The translations under genes were made by a program, and so were the position numbers. From Corticium candelabrum (taxonomy: Eukaryota > Porifera > Homoscleromorpha > Homosclerophorida > Plakinidae), in contig NC_085093.1 of assembly GCF_963422355.1 (NCBI RefSeq), positions 6,713,987 to 6,777,986 on the forward strand: 64,000 bases of DNA, written 5' to 3'. Of the stretch, positions 1-13,834 are shown in pieces. Below the pieces are notes generated by a model that was not told the DNA's origin, ran no database searches, and saw only the letters and a program-made list of their open reading frames with translations. Within the stretch, counting starts at the first letter, position 1. Each line of letters begins with the position of its first letter.

Positions 1-21
1 GAACACTGCTAACTCTATGCC

Positions 22-61
22 TTAGGGTTAGGGTTAGGGTTAGGGTTACCCTAACCCTAAG
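22..61. repeat. Interstitial telomere-type repeat, head-to-head
   Basis: Four TTAGGG units (22-45) run directly into the inverted CCCTAA array (49-60), forming a near-perfect palindrome that ends in CTTAGGG and CCCTAAG. TTAGGG is the standard metazoan telomere unit. The array is too short and inverted to be a chromosome end, so it is either a tiny fusion scar or the end of a foldback element. Confidence 0.85.
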
Positions 62-76
62 ATAACGGAGAGCATT

Positions 77-1330
77 TTGTGGGGGCACGTGCCCCCACGG
101 CCCCCCCAGTTCCGTCGCCACTGGCTAGTGGCATGCACGTGTAAGATGGCAGAAGGCAGTTCTTTCTGGTCTCATTTGTCTGTAAATCAGATTGCTTGTT
201 TCAAAAAAGGGCTGCGAGAAGATTTGGACGATACTGAAGACTTCCAATTGAGCACAGATCAATCCAAACATCGATTTGCACGAGTTTCGGGTAAAGACAA
301 TGAGGATACCATCCAAAACAAAAAGTCAACAGCTTGGGCCATGACAGTTTCGTTCTTGATGTGGCATTTGAGAACATTTCAAAGAATTGGAACTGGACTA
401 CATAACACCGGTTCAACTCGTTGATGTACTGCCTACTTTGTCATGGAAGCGCGGCGTCAGGATGGTTCGTCTTACCCTTCCAGTACACTATAGTTATGAT
501 GGTAGCTGGCATACAACGTCATTTCAAAGAACATGGTCAGCCTACTTTATCAATTCTTGCAGGTAAGGATGCTCGATTTGCTCAAGCACGTTGTGCCCTA
601 GATGCTAGAATGAAGAGTTGAAAAAGCAAAGAGTGGGAGTGACGCCTAGAATAGCTGAACCGCTGACTCCTGATCAAGAGAATAAACTGTGGGAAAAGGG
701 AATCTTCAGTCATGACACTGGGTGGGGTTTGCTCTATGCAGTGTTTTGGTACAACTGCAAATTGTTTGGAATGTGAGAAGGCGACGAACATCGTGCTTTT
801 AAGAGAGAACAGTTTGAGATTGGTAGCGACAGCCATGGTCAATTTTTTTGGTTCAGTGGTAGAAGCACCGAGAACTTCCAAGAAGGTCTTGCACAGCGGA
901 AGATACAAAGCTAGGATTTAAAAATTTACACAAATCGTGATGAACTCCAAGACAGATGTGTTGTTGATTTTTATTTGCACTACTTCTCACTGATTCCAGA
1001 AACAGGTGATTTTTATTGGAAGCCAATTGGAGATAAACCACCAAGGTTTGGCAAGCAAGTCATTGGTATGAACAAGTTAGCTGGCTTGGTGAAAGAGATG
1101 TGTGCAAAAGCAGGCTTTGTCGGTAACTATGCGAATCATTCAGAGAAAGCCACTTGTGCCACAGAATTGTTCAACCGAAGTGTGGATGAACAACTCATCA
1201 TGAGACAAACTGGAAACAGAAGCAATTCTGTACGGGAGGACAAAACCTGGTGTCAGTCATGATATACTGGTCTCAAAATATTGCAAGCACTTCGCAAAGT
1301 AGCAAAGATCGGCCAAGATGATTCAAAATC
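77..1330 (+). pseudogene. Crypton-type tyrosine recombinase (DUF3504-like), decayed
   Basis: Pieces in several frames line up in order with the domain shared by Crypton recombinases and their domesticated relatives (KCTD1, ZMYM2 and QRICH1 type). An ATG at 146 opens an N-terminal part with the KSTAWA motif near 325-345. Frame 496-620 holds VAGIQRHFKEHG and DARFAQARCALDARMK. Frame 621-775 holds PLTPDQENKLWEKGIF. Frame 975-1260 holds FYWKPIG and the C-terminal HSEKAT...TGNRS block. The usual H-x-x-R reads HSEK, the usual TGHRS reads TGNRS, and the terminal Tyr is missing, so catalytic residues are lost in addition to at least three frame breaks. Identification as this family is firm; the outer limits are approximate. 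Confidence 0.8.
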
Positions 1331-1890
1331 ATAAATCAGCAACTGCCAAGATGTCAATTATACTGAAACTGGAGGGACTAAAATCAAGGAAAAGGAGAAA
1401 GGAACCCTTGTTTTTTCTGGAAAAGTGGTTCTTGCTTGCATAATCTTAGCTAACTAAGAGAATATGATTGAGTCATCAACTTGTACTCCTCATTTGCAGA
1501 GAGACACGAATTAGTATTCAATTATAAGAAAACTTAGGTATTAGTTTTCACGAAGACTGGACATAGAAATGTTAGTTTACCTCTTTTCAAGCTGTGTGGG
1601 AATTTATAGATAGATTGTTTAAGCATTAAATGCTGCAGTTGCTAGCTTAAGAGGACCTTGTGTATCTGATGTGACACGGACCACTACACCAGATATTCAA
1701 TTGGCTCTTCTTTACTCTAAGGGAGTCATCTGTGGACGTTTGACAAAGTCACAACTGTAAAAATGATAAATCAGGCATTCAGAAAGGCATTAGACAGGTT
1801 TGGGCACAAGAAAGAGAGACAAACCAAGGACCTATTGCGTAGTTGGTTTAGTAAAGCATCTGAAACAGTGTAGAGGGAACAGACTTATAT
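1331..1890. other. No gene seen
   Basis: AT-rich sequence after the Crypton remnant with no coding similarity that I can recognise on either strand. Confidence 0.5.
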
Positions 1891-1891
1891 A

Positions 1892-1979
1892 AAGACTATT
1901 CCTTAATTCAATTGTTCTCTTCAGGTACATAGTGACTATGTACCTGAAAAGAGCACTTGAATTAACTAAGAAATAGTCT
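1892..1979. repeat. Long imperfect hairpin (foldback element)
   Basis: The arm 1892-1932 (AAGACTATTCC...GTACATAG) is repeated inverted at 1935-1979 (CTATGTACCTG...AATAGTCT) with only a two-base loop and a few mismatches. It carries no coding capacity. It may be a miniature inverted-repeat element. Confidence 0.8.
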
Positions 1980-2626
1980 GAGACATATATCATGGTTGAT
2001 GTATAAAGAGAACAATTAAATACAATAACTATTAGATAAAATGACTTTGGGTTCACAAACAGTTTGCATATAACAACTTGTTTTCTTTCCCCAGTGATTA
2101 GCTGGGTTTCTAACATTGCTTTTACCTTGGATTTAGCAACATTGCATATCGATGTATCAGATTTATTGACACATAATTGAGCACCCAAAGCCAGAATTAA
2201 CTTCTGATATAACATATCACGTAACCTTTACTTGCACTCATTGGTCTATTGCAGGTGTTATATCAGCAATACAACACCTAAGGTCAACGATATACCACCA
2301 CTTCACACCAGTAATCAACACTAACCATATATTCAATTACCTAGCAATTCTATACTACAAAGCACTTAGCTACACTTAGCAAACACCATAAAAAATAGGA
2401 TATATGATACTGCAGTCTCTAGCCAAACACAGCAAACACAACAAACATGACACTAATAGTAATTATATACCAACAGTTGCAACTCTCTAGATCAATCTTG
2501 TCTACCAAAGTAAAAGTTGACAGTGCAGTTTGAGAAATGACTTCCTAACTCACTAGGTAAGTCACCAACTAATTTGGCAGGCTTTTACGGTGGTTGTTCA
2601 GAATCTTGGGGAATCGAAGAATGTTG
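1980..2626. other. No gene seen
   Basis: AT-rich spacer between the hairpin and the second Crypton copy. Short open frames here have no recognisable domain. Confidence 0.5.
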
Positions 2627-3795
2627 CTACAGAGCTCTAGAATGATCTTCTCCAGACAAGGCCTTCGTGACTATTTTTTGCTGATCTTCTGATGGTTGTT
2701 GATATAGCCTGAGAGCTTGTACTCCGGTGCCTTGTTTGAAGCTGTATGAGATGCTCTGGAATGCCTGTGCTAAAAAGCGTTGTAGCTCCAAACGCCCATA
2801 GAGCATGGATTGTCTTTGAGGTATCCCTGCTTCAGCACACATTGTCTTTAGCATACTATTCAACGTTCTAAGGCCTATAGCCTGGTTATCATACCAGGCC
2901 CCACTGGCAGGACTTCCTAGCGGTCGGAAATAGAATGCAGCATCACGCCTACAATTCCAAGGAAGATGACTGTGGTACAAATCTAGAAGGCTAACATGAC
3001 AGCGTTCACCGAGGCATGGACTGGAGTACACAAGAACGAGTTTCAACCTTCAGATGGTTCTTGGACCCACATTCTGTGTAGACATGCTGGATTTCGCCTT
3101 CTCCATTTTCACTTCTCTTGCAGGACTGCGTAAACTGCCTTAGCTTTAGATTTCTATGTTCTGAGACTCCTCAGCAAAAAAATTCTGTTATAGGAAACCA
3201 CTGCTCTCAACAGTTGGTTGGGCGTATCCACACTCATAACCCCAGCTTTCCATAGTTTTGGCTGGTCTTCCAATGTAATGGTATCTGTATGGCGTATGAC
3301 CGTACAAACACCCTCTCGATGCAGCTCTCTGCAGATCCTGTCAAATGTTCTGTAAAGTTTTTAAACCGTTCATCATTCTTGTTCCCAGTGTCAAGACTTT
3401 GGTCATTTCTTGCCGCATGACACGCTGCAGACCACATAGCAAAAGGTGTAAAGTCTTTGGTGGGTAGGGCTTACCATCTTTGTTCCGGGTTTCTAAGATG
3501 AAGCAATTGAAGCATTTGTGGAGGATCGATAGATCTGTAGTCGCCAGAACGTCTGAGGAACATCGCTGTCGTTGGCACATTCTATTTCAATTGGAGCACC
3601 ATTCTTCAAAACTTTTCTGATCCAATTCTTGCTGTAGTTTGTTGTCTTTAGAATGTAACCTTTTGAATATTCCAGCAGCTTTTCAGCTCCTAGGGGAGTT
3701 GCAAACCTTTTCGATAGCTGAAAATCTGGATCCAGTGACACTTCCATGTGTAACAAAAGACTGGTTTGAATCTTGTGCCAATCAAACAGGTCCAA
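2627..3795 (-). pseudogene. Second Crypton-type tyrosine recombinase remnant
   Basis: Read on the minus strand, three overlapping frames give the same domain order as the copy at 77-1330. The N-terminal part is around 3493-3795. A segment with DGKPYPPKTLHLLLCGLQR is at about 3420-3480. The C-terminal part AAFYFRPLG ... AIGLRTLNSMLKTMCAEAGI is at 2790-2950, followed by ALRLYQQPSEDQQ near 2690. The central H-x-x-R box is scrambled by a frameshift although the terminal Tyr region survives. It faces the first copy tail-to-tail and the two differ clearly, so they are separate insertions or an old pair rather than a recent duplication. Confidence 0.78.
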
Positions 3796-3840
3796 TAAGG
3801 CTGCACTCAGCAGTCAAGTTGATATGTTATAAAATCAATC

Positions 3841-3987
3841 ATAACGTGGGTGACTGGGATGTTGGCATAATAATACACCTCAGCTGTGAGGGCTTAGCAC
3901 CTCGATAATTTAACCTTGCCATCTTGGTGATAAGCTCTCACGCCATCGGGTCTTATAACACACCAACATCCCTACCACCCATGTTAT
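3841..3987. repeat. MITE-like foldback with nested inverted arms
   Basis: The outer arms are 3841-3865 (ATAACGTGGGTGACTGGG...) and 3963-3987 (inverted). An inner pair is GTGAGGGCTTAGCACC (3887-3902) against GGTGATAAGCTCTCAC (3925-3940). No coding sequence is present. It lies directly downstream of the minus-strand Crypton start. Confidence 0.75.
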
Positions 3988-4619
3988 AACTATTAAATTT
4001 AACAACTTGCCGCAAAGGCCAGCAGAATTGCATCATATTTCTGACTTTTGCATTATATAATTACATCATCAAAAAGATACCTCTGACTTTTTTACTCTAG
4101 TAACTCAGTAACTATACTGTCATAATGTCCTTATGTGCATATGGCTTTATTTATAAGTAACATTTCACATTGTTGAAGTTCTGCAATAGAGTTGTTGCAA
4201 TGTTCAACAAACTCACATGCCAAATAACCTTCTCAAGACTGTGCATGCACTGTAAATGCATTTGAAGGTCCGCAATAACAATCTGGTGGCAGACTATAAA
4301 CTTCACATTTAGTAACACTTCGGGTATACTGACATATTTAAGAGACCCCAAAACAAGTCATTACATTCAATGTCTACTGTAGTAGTAAAAACTTGTTTGC
4401 AGTTAACATACAATGACCAAACAAGGCGATCAGTCTTGTTATTCTTGCTTTTCTTGTTGTCTCTTTTTTCTTCCCTTCTTCTCTTGCTGTAATTTTTTGG
4501 TCTGTATACCGCAAGAAGAAACTGCACCTGTTGTGCAAAAAAATTACTATATGTCATGCCAGATCAGTCTTCGCAAGGTCTCTATTAAGCAGACCCTCCC
4601 TGAGGTGCTTAGACCATCA
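3988..4619. other. No gene seen
   Basis: Short frames only; nothing recognisable on either strand. Confidence 0.45.
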
Positions 4620-6330
4620 TGGCTGTCTAACAGAAGACATGGCTTTATGTAGGATCTGACTGGGTCCAAAAAGCACCGTTTTCTGTAAGTGCTACAAGTT
4701 GTGATGCCCTGGAATGATGTCCAGCCACTGTGCTATACCTGCATGCTCTATGCCCAACACTCCCAACACCACTGGAACAACCAGTGTCCGACATTGTCAC
4801 ATGCGGCTTACCTCTACTCGCAAGTCACTATATTTCGTCAACTTCTCAGCCAGTTTCCTGGCAATTTTGCTTTCAGCAGCACAGCTGATATCAATAAGAA
4901 GACAACTGTTTGTCTTCTTATTTCTGAAGTAGATGTCAGGACGATTGGCACTGATCTTCTTAGCAGTAGGGATGGTTGTATCCCACGTCACAGCGTGTCG
5001 TTCATCTCCACGAGCCTATCAGAATGATGCCAGTACTATCTGTTCTCCAATGAAATCCCAAACTGCCAATAGACCTCCCAGTCAATGATGAAGGCCACCT
5101 GATTTTGTCAATCAGTGTAGTCTATTGGTGCCAAAGCACTACAGCCTGCCTTAATGCGGTGAACTGTCTCCAGGTCTGCACTGCATAAGCAGGAAGTGAG
5201 ACTGACATCATGATGCAGAATGTTGTACTCAAGTACTGAGACTGAAAAGCTTGGTCTTGAGCAGCAATCACCAGTCATTCGGTTGCAGACGGAAAATTTG
5301 ACGACTTCATCCATCTTTAGGTCTCTTTCACATTCAAAGGTGTTTCTCAATCAGCCGGCAATACTACCATGCATACGCTTTCTGCCCAAGAACTGTACAC
5401 GAAGAGAACTGCTGCTGCTGCACATGCAAAATGTTTCTCATCCGGCTGAGGTGTTTGCTCAAAGACACCATCATACAGGATTGTCCTACTTCCGTGCAGG
5501 CTCTGCAAATTGTTGTCCCTAGCCAGATTCCTCTGCAACTGTGCCATATACTGACAAAACATACGTTGGATCGAATGAGAGGACCTCCTAGCATCACACT
5601 CCTGTGTCATTTGCATAAAGAGATCAAAATTGTTACGATGGTAGCAGTCCAGCCCCACAATCCAAACCTGATACGTCGACTAGATCTGTTGTAACCTTTA
5701 ACGATTTTCAGTGCACAGAGTGTACAACTGGTCAACGTCTGCAACAGGATGGTGGACACAGTGTATAGAGAAAAGTTTCCTGGTCCTCCGATCAAGCTGC
5801 TGCAGGTCTGTGGTCTTCCAAAGAATAACACCAAAACCATAAGTGAGAACAGGTAGTTCTAACCCATTGATGGCCAGAAGCTTGTTCCGATTGTACAACT
5901 CCATCCAGAGAACCATCTTCACTCTAAGAAAGTACTCACGACGGAGCATCTCCCTTATAGTACTGTGCTGGATACCATTACTCTCGTCCACACCTAAATA
6001 CTTGTAGACTTGACTTGGTTCCACTGACCAGACAGTTGATGATGCTCATTTTCCTACCGTCACCTCAGAATTGTGACAGTGTCCAGACAGCTTGTAGTTG
6101 ACAAAGTGTGCAACAGCACACTTGACCAGACAAAACTTCATCTAATGTCATCACAGAAGGTACAAACCGCGTGCAACAACCGTGTTTGCTGACCAGAATT
6201 TCTGTCATACAGCTTCAGATCATCCATGTAAAGCAGATAACTGACAAGCTGACATTTGGCAGTCTCGCCAACTCAGTGCTAATCCAATAGTTGTAAGTAG
6301 TTCTGCGTAATTTCATGCTGAGAGGATTCA
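4620..6330 (-). pseudogene. Non-LTR retrotransposon (LINE) reverse transcriptase, 3' part, decayed
   Basis: The minus strand carries, in order, the RT palm core LLYMDDLKLYDRNS (about 6245-6190; the usual [YF]xDD box reads YMDD), a thumb/connector block VYKYLGVDESNGIQH and LLAINGLELPVLTYGFGV (6010-5840), HHPVADVDQLY (near 5740), and a C-terminal segment with ADLETVHRIKAGCSAL (5190-5130), RPDIYFRNKKTNSCLLIDIS (4950-4880) and VVPVVLGVLG (about 4770). This order is typical of RT proteins of LINEs whose C terminus ends in a conserved restriction-like or connector block. Multiple frameshifts and stops show it is dead. The 5' half of the element is absent. Confidence 0.82.
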
Positions 6331-6985
6331 GAGCCATACACAAACGAAGAGAGTGCATGTACTATTATTAATTAATGTATGTTATGCACTGGTATTCTAC
6401 CAAACCAAGAGGCACTATTTAAAACTAGAGCTCTAATAATTCTCCTAGCTGCCAGGCAGACATATTTCAGGTTAGTCACACAGAAAAATAAATTACCAGC
6501 AAACTGCTAACACACATTTAATGTACGTAAGTTTCAGTCTTCTGTAGGTCTTGCTACCCTAGAGAAATAATTAGTACTCCATCGAGTTCTATTCGAGCAA
6601 AGGCTATATTAATTAAATTAATTAAATCAAGCATAAGATAAACTTTAAGCATGTGGTCTATTTGCAAAAGATATGGTACATTTCAAGTTTTCACAGATCT
6701 ATGTATATTGCCTAATGTCTTCTACATAAATGTTACTGTTCTAATATTTCAACCAACTACATGGAAGCATGCATCCTACTCAATACAAACTTAATCACTG
6801 CAATATCTTTCTACACTGTCTCTATAAATAAAACCCTGCTAAGGTATGGCATAACAGTCTAGTCTTGTGTAGCCCAACCATTCACTTTAATTTCCACTTC
6901 CCACTGCAGTATTAGGCTGCCCGTGCCACAATAAAGAATACAATACTTTAGATGTTCACACAACAATAGTGCGATAGTTCAATAC
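6331..6985. other. No gene seen (presumed intron of minus-strand SRCR gene)
   Basis: AT-rich sequence. I looked on the minus strand for the missing WGTVCD/CRQLG half of the SRCR domain that begins at 7064 and did not find a convincing match. Confidence 0.45.
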
Positions 6986-9682
<2,697 letters not shown>

Positions 9683-10466
9683 CAGGCATCTGACAGTTTG
9701 ACGTTACTATGTCCCGGATAAGTTGATTTTAATTAGGCGATAGCCAGTAGAATAGCACAAACGGAATGATGTAAAGCCGGCATTTATCATCTGTCAGATG
9801 AAATGACTGGCAGTATTGCAATATCATCGATTAAGACTCTAGACGAGCTGGTGTGGTATAGCTAATTCAGGACTAATTGGTTGGTAGGCATGCAGCGGCA
9901 ATGATTTCTTGTTAGGATGTACGTAACATTCCATTGATTTTGATCAATCCTGCATTGCCAGTTGCAGCTTTTTAGTATAGCTATAGATACACATGCCAAT
10001 AAAATTGATTAGTCATTTCCCAAACCCTTTCCCTCGGAAGTATGATGGAGGAGAGGGTCTGGCTACGCGTTATAGTATAGTAAAGGTTAGCATAGTGCTA
10101 GCAGTCATGCCCTGGCTTGCTCTTAGTTAGAATCTACTTGTTTATTACGATTTAATTTAATTAAATAATTTCGTAAGTGGTTGCAAGCCGCATTCAAGTA
10201 GGAAAACGGTTGATCTAGCTGCCACCCATCTTCTACACCGTTAACTGATTTTTTCCTTCGGATAAATAAAATTAGTTCTTGCTAAAAGTTGACTCTAACA
10301 AACTGCTACCTTAGGGGCGTAGCATGGCATGGGCTAGAGCGGGCTATAGCTCCATCATGTGTAGGCGTCTTCAGAAAAATTGTGGACTGTAAATACGTGC
10401 GAGGACCAAAACTGCATAGTCTATACATCACCCTGTTTAATTATACATAGTCCGAAGTCGTTTTAG
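9683..10466. other. Upstream region of minus-strand SRCR gene; no gene seen
   Basis: This holds the presumed promoter region of the minus-strand SRCR gene. At 10025-10078 a segment (GGGTCTGGCTACGC) resembles the end of the foldback at 52069-52869, which suggests a fragment of the same repeat family. At 10313-10350 GGGGCGTAGCATGGC...GGGCTATAGC resembles the terminus of the element at 61602. Confidence 0.45.
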
Positions 10467-10559
10467 TATTAGACTCACGTAGCCAGCTCCTCCCCTTTTC
10501 AATTTTTTGTAGCCCCGCTACCCAAAAAAATACCGACGGGCTGGCTACCCGAGACTAGA
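10467..10559. repeat. Short TIR element
   Basis: TAGACTCACGTAGCCAGC at the left is mirrored by GCTGGCTACCCGAGACTA at the right, with about 55 bp between the arms. The termini (GTAGCCAG) resemble those of the foldback at 52069-52869. Confidence 0.65.
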
Positions 10560-10560
10560 C

Positions 10561-12781
10561 GGTGACTTGCTCGATTTCGACTGTAATTGGGACGAAGTGG
10601 AACAACGTCAATTTGATGCTGAGGTTGCTCTCATGGCACCTAAAGAGTCCGATGAGGACAAGGGCGGCTCTACGGAGTGAGTTTTCCAAGTAATTTGTTC
10701 AATTTGGCGTTTTTTCGAAGTTTAAGATGTTGGTCTAAGGACGGCCATATTGCCTAGCAGAAGAGTCGCGTAATTTGATAAGGCTGCGTGTGTGGCTATG
10801 TTAATTTGTTGTGTTTGACTGTATACCTTATTTCTTTGCAGTGAAGAATCGGCTGCGTCGGGAACGGAAGAAGAGGAGGGTGGCGTTGGTGGTAATGCTG
10901 GTTCGCTTGAAACAGACCGCCCAGGCTCCAGCCGAACGCCACTTCTCGCACCGTATCTTTGTTTCCGGTTTTTAGAACTGCCTGTTGTTTCGTCGTCGAC
11001 CTGTGCAATGTATTTCGAAATTGTTAAATTTCTCAGTTCCAGTAAACGCCAGAGGCAACGTCACCAGCCCCAAGAGCCCTGGAAAGCGTCTGTTTACGTT
11101 CCGGATCCCAACAAACGGTATATTCTAGCACTACACTTTTCTTGATGTGGCTAGCTTTAGCATACAATCTGTGGTTGTATTTTGAAGTCATGCTAGATAA
11201 CTTGTTTTGTGAATCCTAGCTCCTCTTCCAAAAGGGATAAGGAGGCAATGAGATCCGGAGAGCAGTTAGTACATGGTGCAGTGTCATTTCTAAATCTGTT
11301 TTGTAGAAGATCGATTGGTCTTGGCCTACATGATGGGGTATGGAGTGTCGGGTGAGTGTACTGCTAATTAGTAGTGTACATGCACTGACCACAAAATTTA
11401 ATTATTTCAGAATTGCAATTTTAACCAACATGAAACCAGGCTCCAGATTGCAGTAAGTGAAAAGCCGAGGCCAATCGCGCGCGCGCGATCGATCTTTTTT
11501 GGGTGTTCTGTTTTTCCCATAAGTCGTCCTCCAGGATATCGCTCACCGTACCTACACCAAGGGACGATATCCGCTAAAGTTCATCATTGCCAGTGGCAAC
11601 ACGACACCAACCTTCGGGAGCTAGAAGCCATGGGAATTGTCCGGTTGCTTTGCGTTTCTAACTACTAGTCGAAGCAAAGGTTCCTTGGCCAGGAATGCTG
11701 CCATGTCTTGCCGGCGGTTTAATGTCATTATGAGAGCGTTTAGAGTATGTCATTTATATTTGACCTAGTTTCTGACTAAAATATTTGATGTAAGTTTTAA
11801 ATATAGATGACACATTTAGACCACCAAGACCCCCTCAGTAACATAGTCAGGCTAAAGCAGCTGCACCAATATCAGCAACAGCAGCACAACCACCACCACC
11901 AGCAGTACCGGGGGCCACCACATGCAATGCCACCACCTGCAATGCCACTATCTGCAATGCCACCACCTGCAGTACCACCACAAGCTGCACAAGATTCGTC
12001 CTGTTCTTGAGCATGTAAGAATTGTGGTATGTTCTGTATTGAGTTAGTTGTTGCAGTGCTACTACATTTTCCGATTAATTTTGTCTGTCGCCAGCTTTAC
12101 CATCCGGGGCAGAACATCTGCATAGACGAACGAATGCTCTGGTTTAAAGGTAAGCTGCGGATACTTGGTTGTTGTGTTGTCTTTGTGCCAATGTAGAATC
12201 TTTACAGGTAAATCTGGTATGAAACTACGTTTGCACAAGAAACCCATCAAACGAGGGTTCAAGCTATGGGTCCTAGCAGCATCATGGGACCATGAAGACC
12301 ACTACGTTGTCGACTTCAATGTTTAACTTGGTTCCCAGGATGGTATGTGTTCGTTAAATTAAATTTAATTACGTTATACTTTTATCGAGACGTTAGAAAA
12401 ACAACGTAGTAAAATACATGTAGAAAGCACATTATCTTTGTCTTAGGTGCTACCGAGGAAGGCTTGAAATCCAGGTTTGTCATCGAGCTCCTGTAACCTC
12501 AACACACTGGCGAGGTCTTTCGGTAAAAGATACCACCTTTATGCTATCAAGTATCACACATCAAGTATAATATTTGCCTTTCTGTATGAAATTTCTATAT
12601 CGTTATTTGTTGTGTAGAACATCCTTTTGAACAGCTGAGAAACCTAAAGGTGTACGCAGCTGGAACCATTCGTCGAGCACGGCTTGGCTTTCCACCTCAA
12701 CTGAAGGCAACTTGTTTGCTTGAGAGCATAGAGATGCCTGGAGGTGGACCAGGCCTAGGGATGGAGCATGCCTCTACGTAG
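10561..12781 (+). pseudogene. PiggyBac-type transposase, intron-split and decayed
   Basis: Exon-like segments join in consistent phase: about 10561-10676 (acidic, DFDCNWDEVEQRQFD), 10842-11117, 11220-11351 and 11411-11452, each with GT/AG borders. The piggyBac core follows: MGIVRLLCVSNY then a TAG where the family has Trp (about 11630-11670), a one-base shift, and MSCRRFNVIMRAFR (about 11700-11750). Then come YHPGQNICIDERMLWFKG (12095-12149) and KPIKRGFKLWVLAASWDHED (12208-12310), which are the first catalytic Asp region and the KWG-like block. The last segment, VYAAGTIRRARLGFPPQLK (12618-12781), ends at TAG. The last catalytic Asp and the C-terminal Cys-rich domain are missing. Family assignment is firm. 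The introns suggest a once-host-like gene or an intron-bearing element; the premature stop and frameshift make it a pseudogene now. Confidence 0.75.
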
Positions 12782-13834
12782 TCTGGAAAGATACTGTAGA
12801 TGTAACAATGTCAAGTTCACAAGGACTTCAGACTATAACATCTTTAGTCTGTTACTAAATTGTCTGTGTGGTTCTTGTTTGTTGTTACTCCAGAGAGTTC
12901 TGTGTCCCATCTGGATGCGAATTGAATTATATCATTATTAGTAGTAGCAGAACAGAAAGAAGTGCAAGACACGTTTCTTATTCAATCAATCGAATGGAAA
13001 AGCACTTCCTTGCTATAGAATCTGTTTTATCGTCTGGCTAACAAATGATTGTGGATCGTGTGAATAAGTGGACCGAGCCGTTGGCATCCATATATGAACA
13101 ACAATTAACACGTTTAGCTTTCAAACGATACGAGAAAGACAAAAATTTCGGTATAGCCAACGCGGCCGCCATTGTAGTGTTGCATGCAGGTCTGCAAAGA
13201 CCAATGGTCGGCGACAGACCGAGTCTGTTGCAACATAAATAGAGGAGCCGACAACGTGTTTGAGGTGGCCATGAGTTGCTTTCCGCTAATTTTCGTGTGT
13301 GTTGTCCGATTAACGTGTGTGTTGATTTCCGCTAATTTTCGTATTAGATTGTCGGAGTGTCTGAAAGATAGAGAATCATGCACATAGAGATTTCAACATT
13401 TACTAGAATAGCGCATTTACATTCGAAGAAAATACCGGATTTTAGGAGTCGATGGTTGGTTTGGGCACAACAATAATGTCTAATATATAGGTATTGGTGC
13501 CATTCTTTCAATTATTGTACATGTACTGTACCTGACGACGTTTCGCTAAAATTTTAAATTAAGTGAGATAATATATTATCTATGTTAGCGCCTTCACTAT
13601 CATTTATCATTTTCAACAAAACCTGTTTTACTCTATGGTACACATCAGGTTTCGCAAGTATACTAACTAGTTTTAGGGTAGAAGTGCAATTGTAAATACC
13701 TGTATAACCATTTCTCAAATTCAATTATGTCATTTGCATCTGTATTGTGGTTGATATTTATATATTGTAGCAATTCTTTGGCGCTTTTGTGCGTTTTCGT
13801 TGCGCTGCAAAATTGACGGCTCCTGGAGGCAAAC
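12782..13834. other. Upstream region of the SRCR-CCP-FN3 receptor; no gene seen
   Basis: This region presumably contains the receptor promoter and 5' UTR. Open frames at 13045-13387 have no recognisable domain. Confidence 0.45.

Noticed and set aside
22..61. True chromosome end
   Set aside because: Only six units, inverted halves, and ordinary sequence on both sides.
6840..6920. Possible continuation of the minus-strand SRCR domain (EVEIKVNGW)
   Set aside because: Only a few residues resemble GRVEV..NGQWG, the conserved Cys is missing and a stop follows at once; the phase does not fit exon 2.
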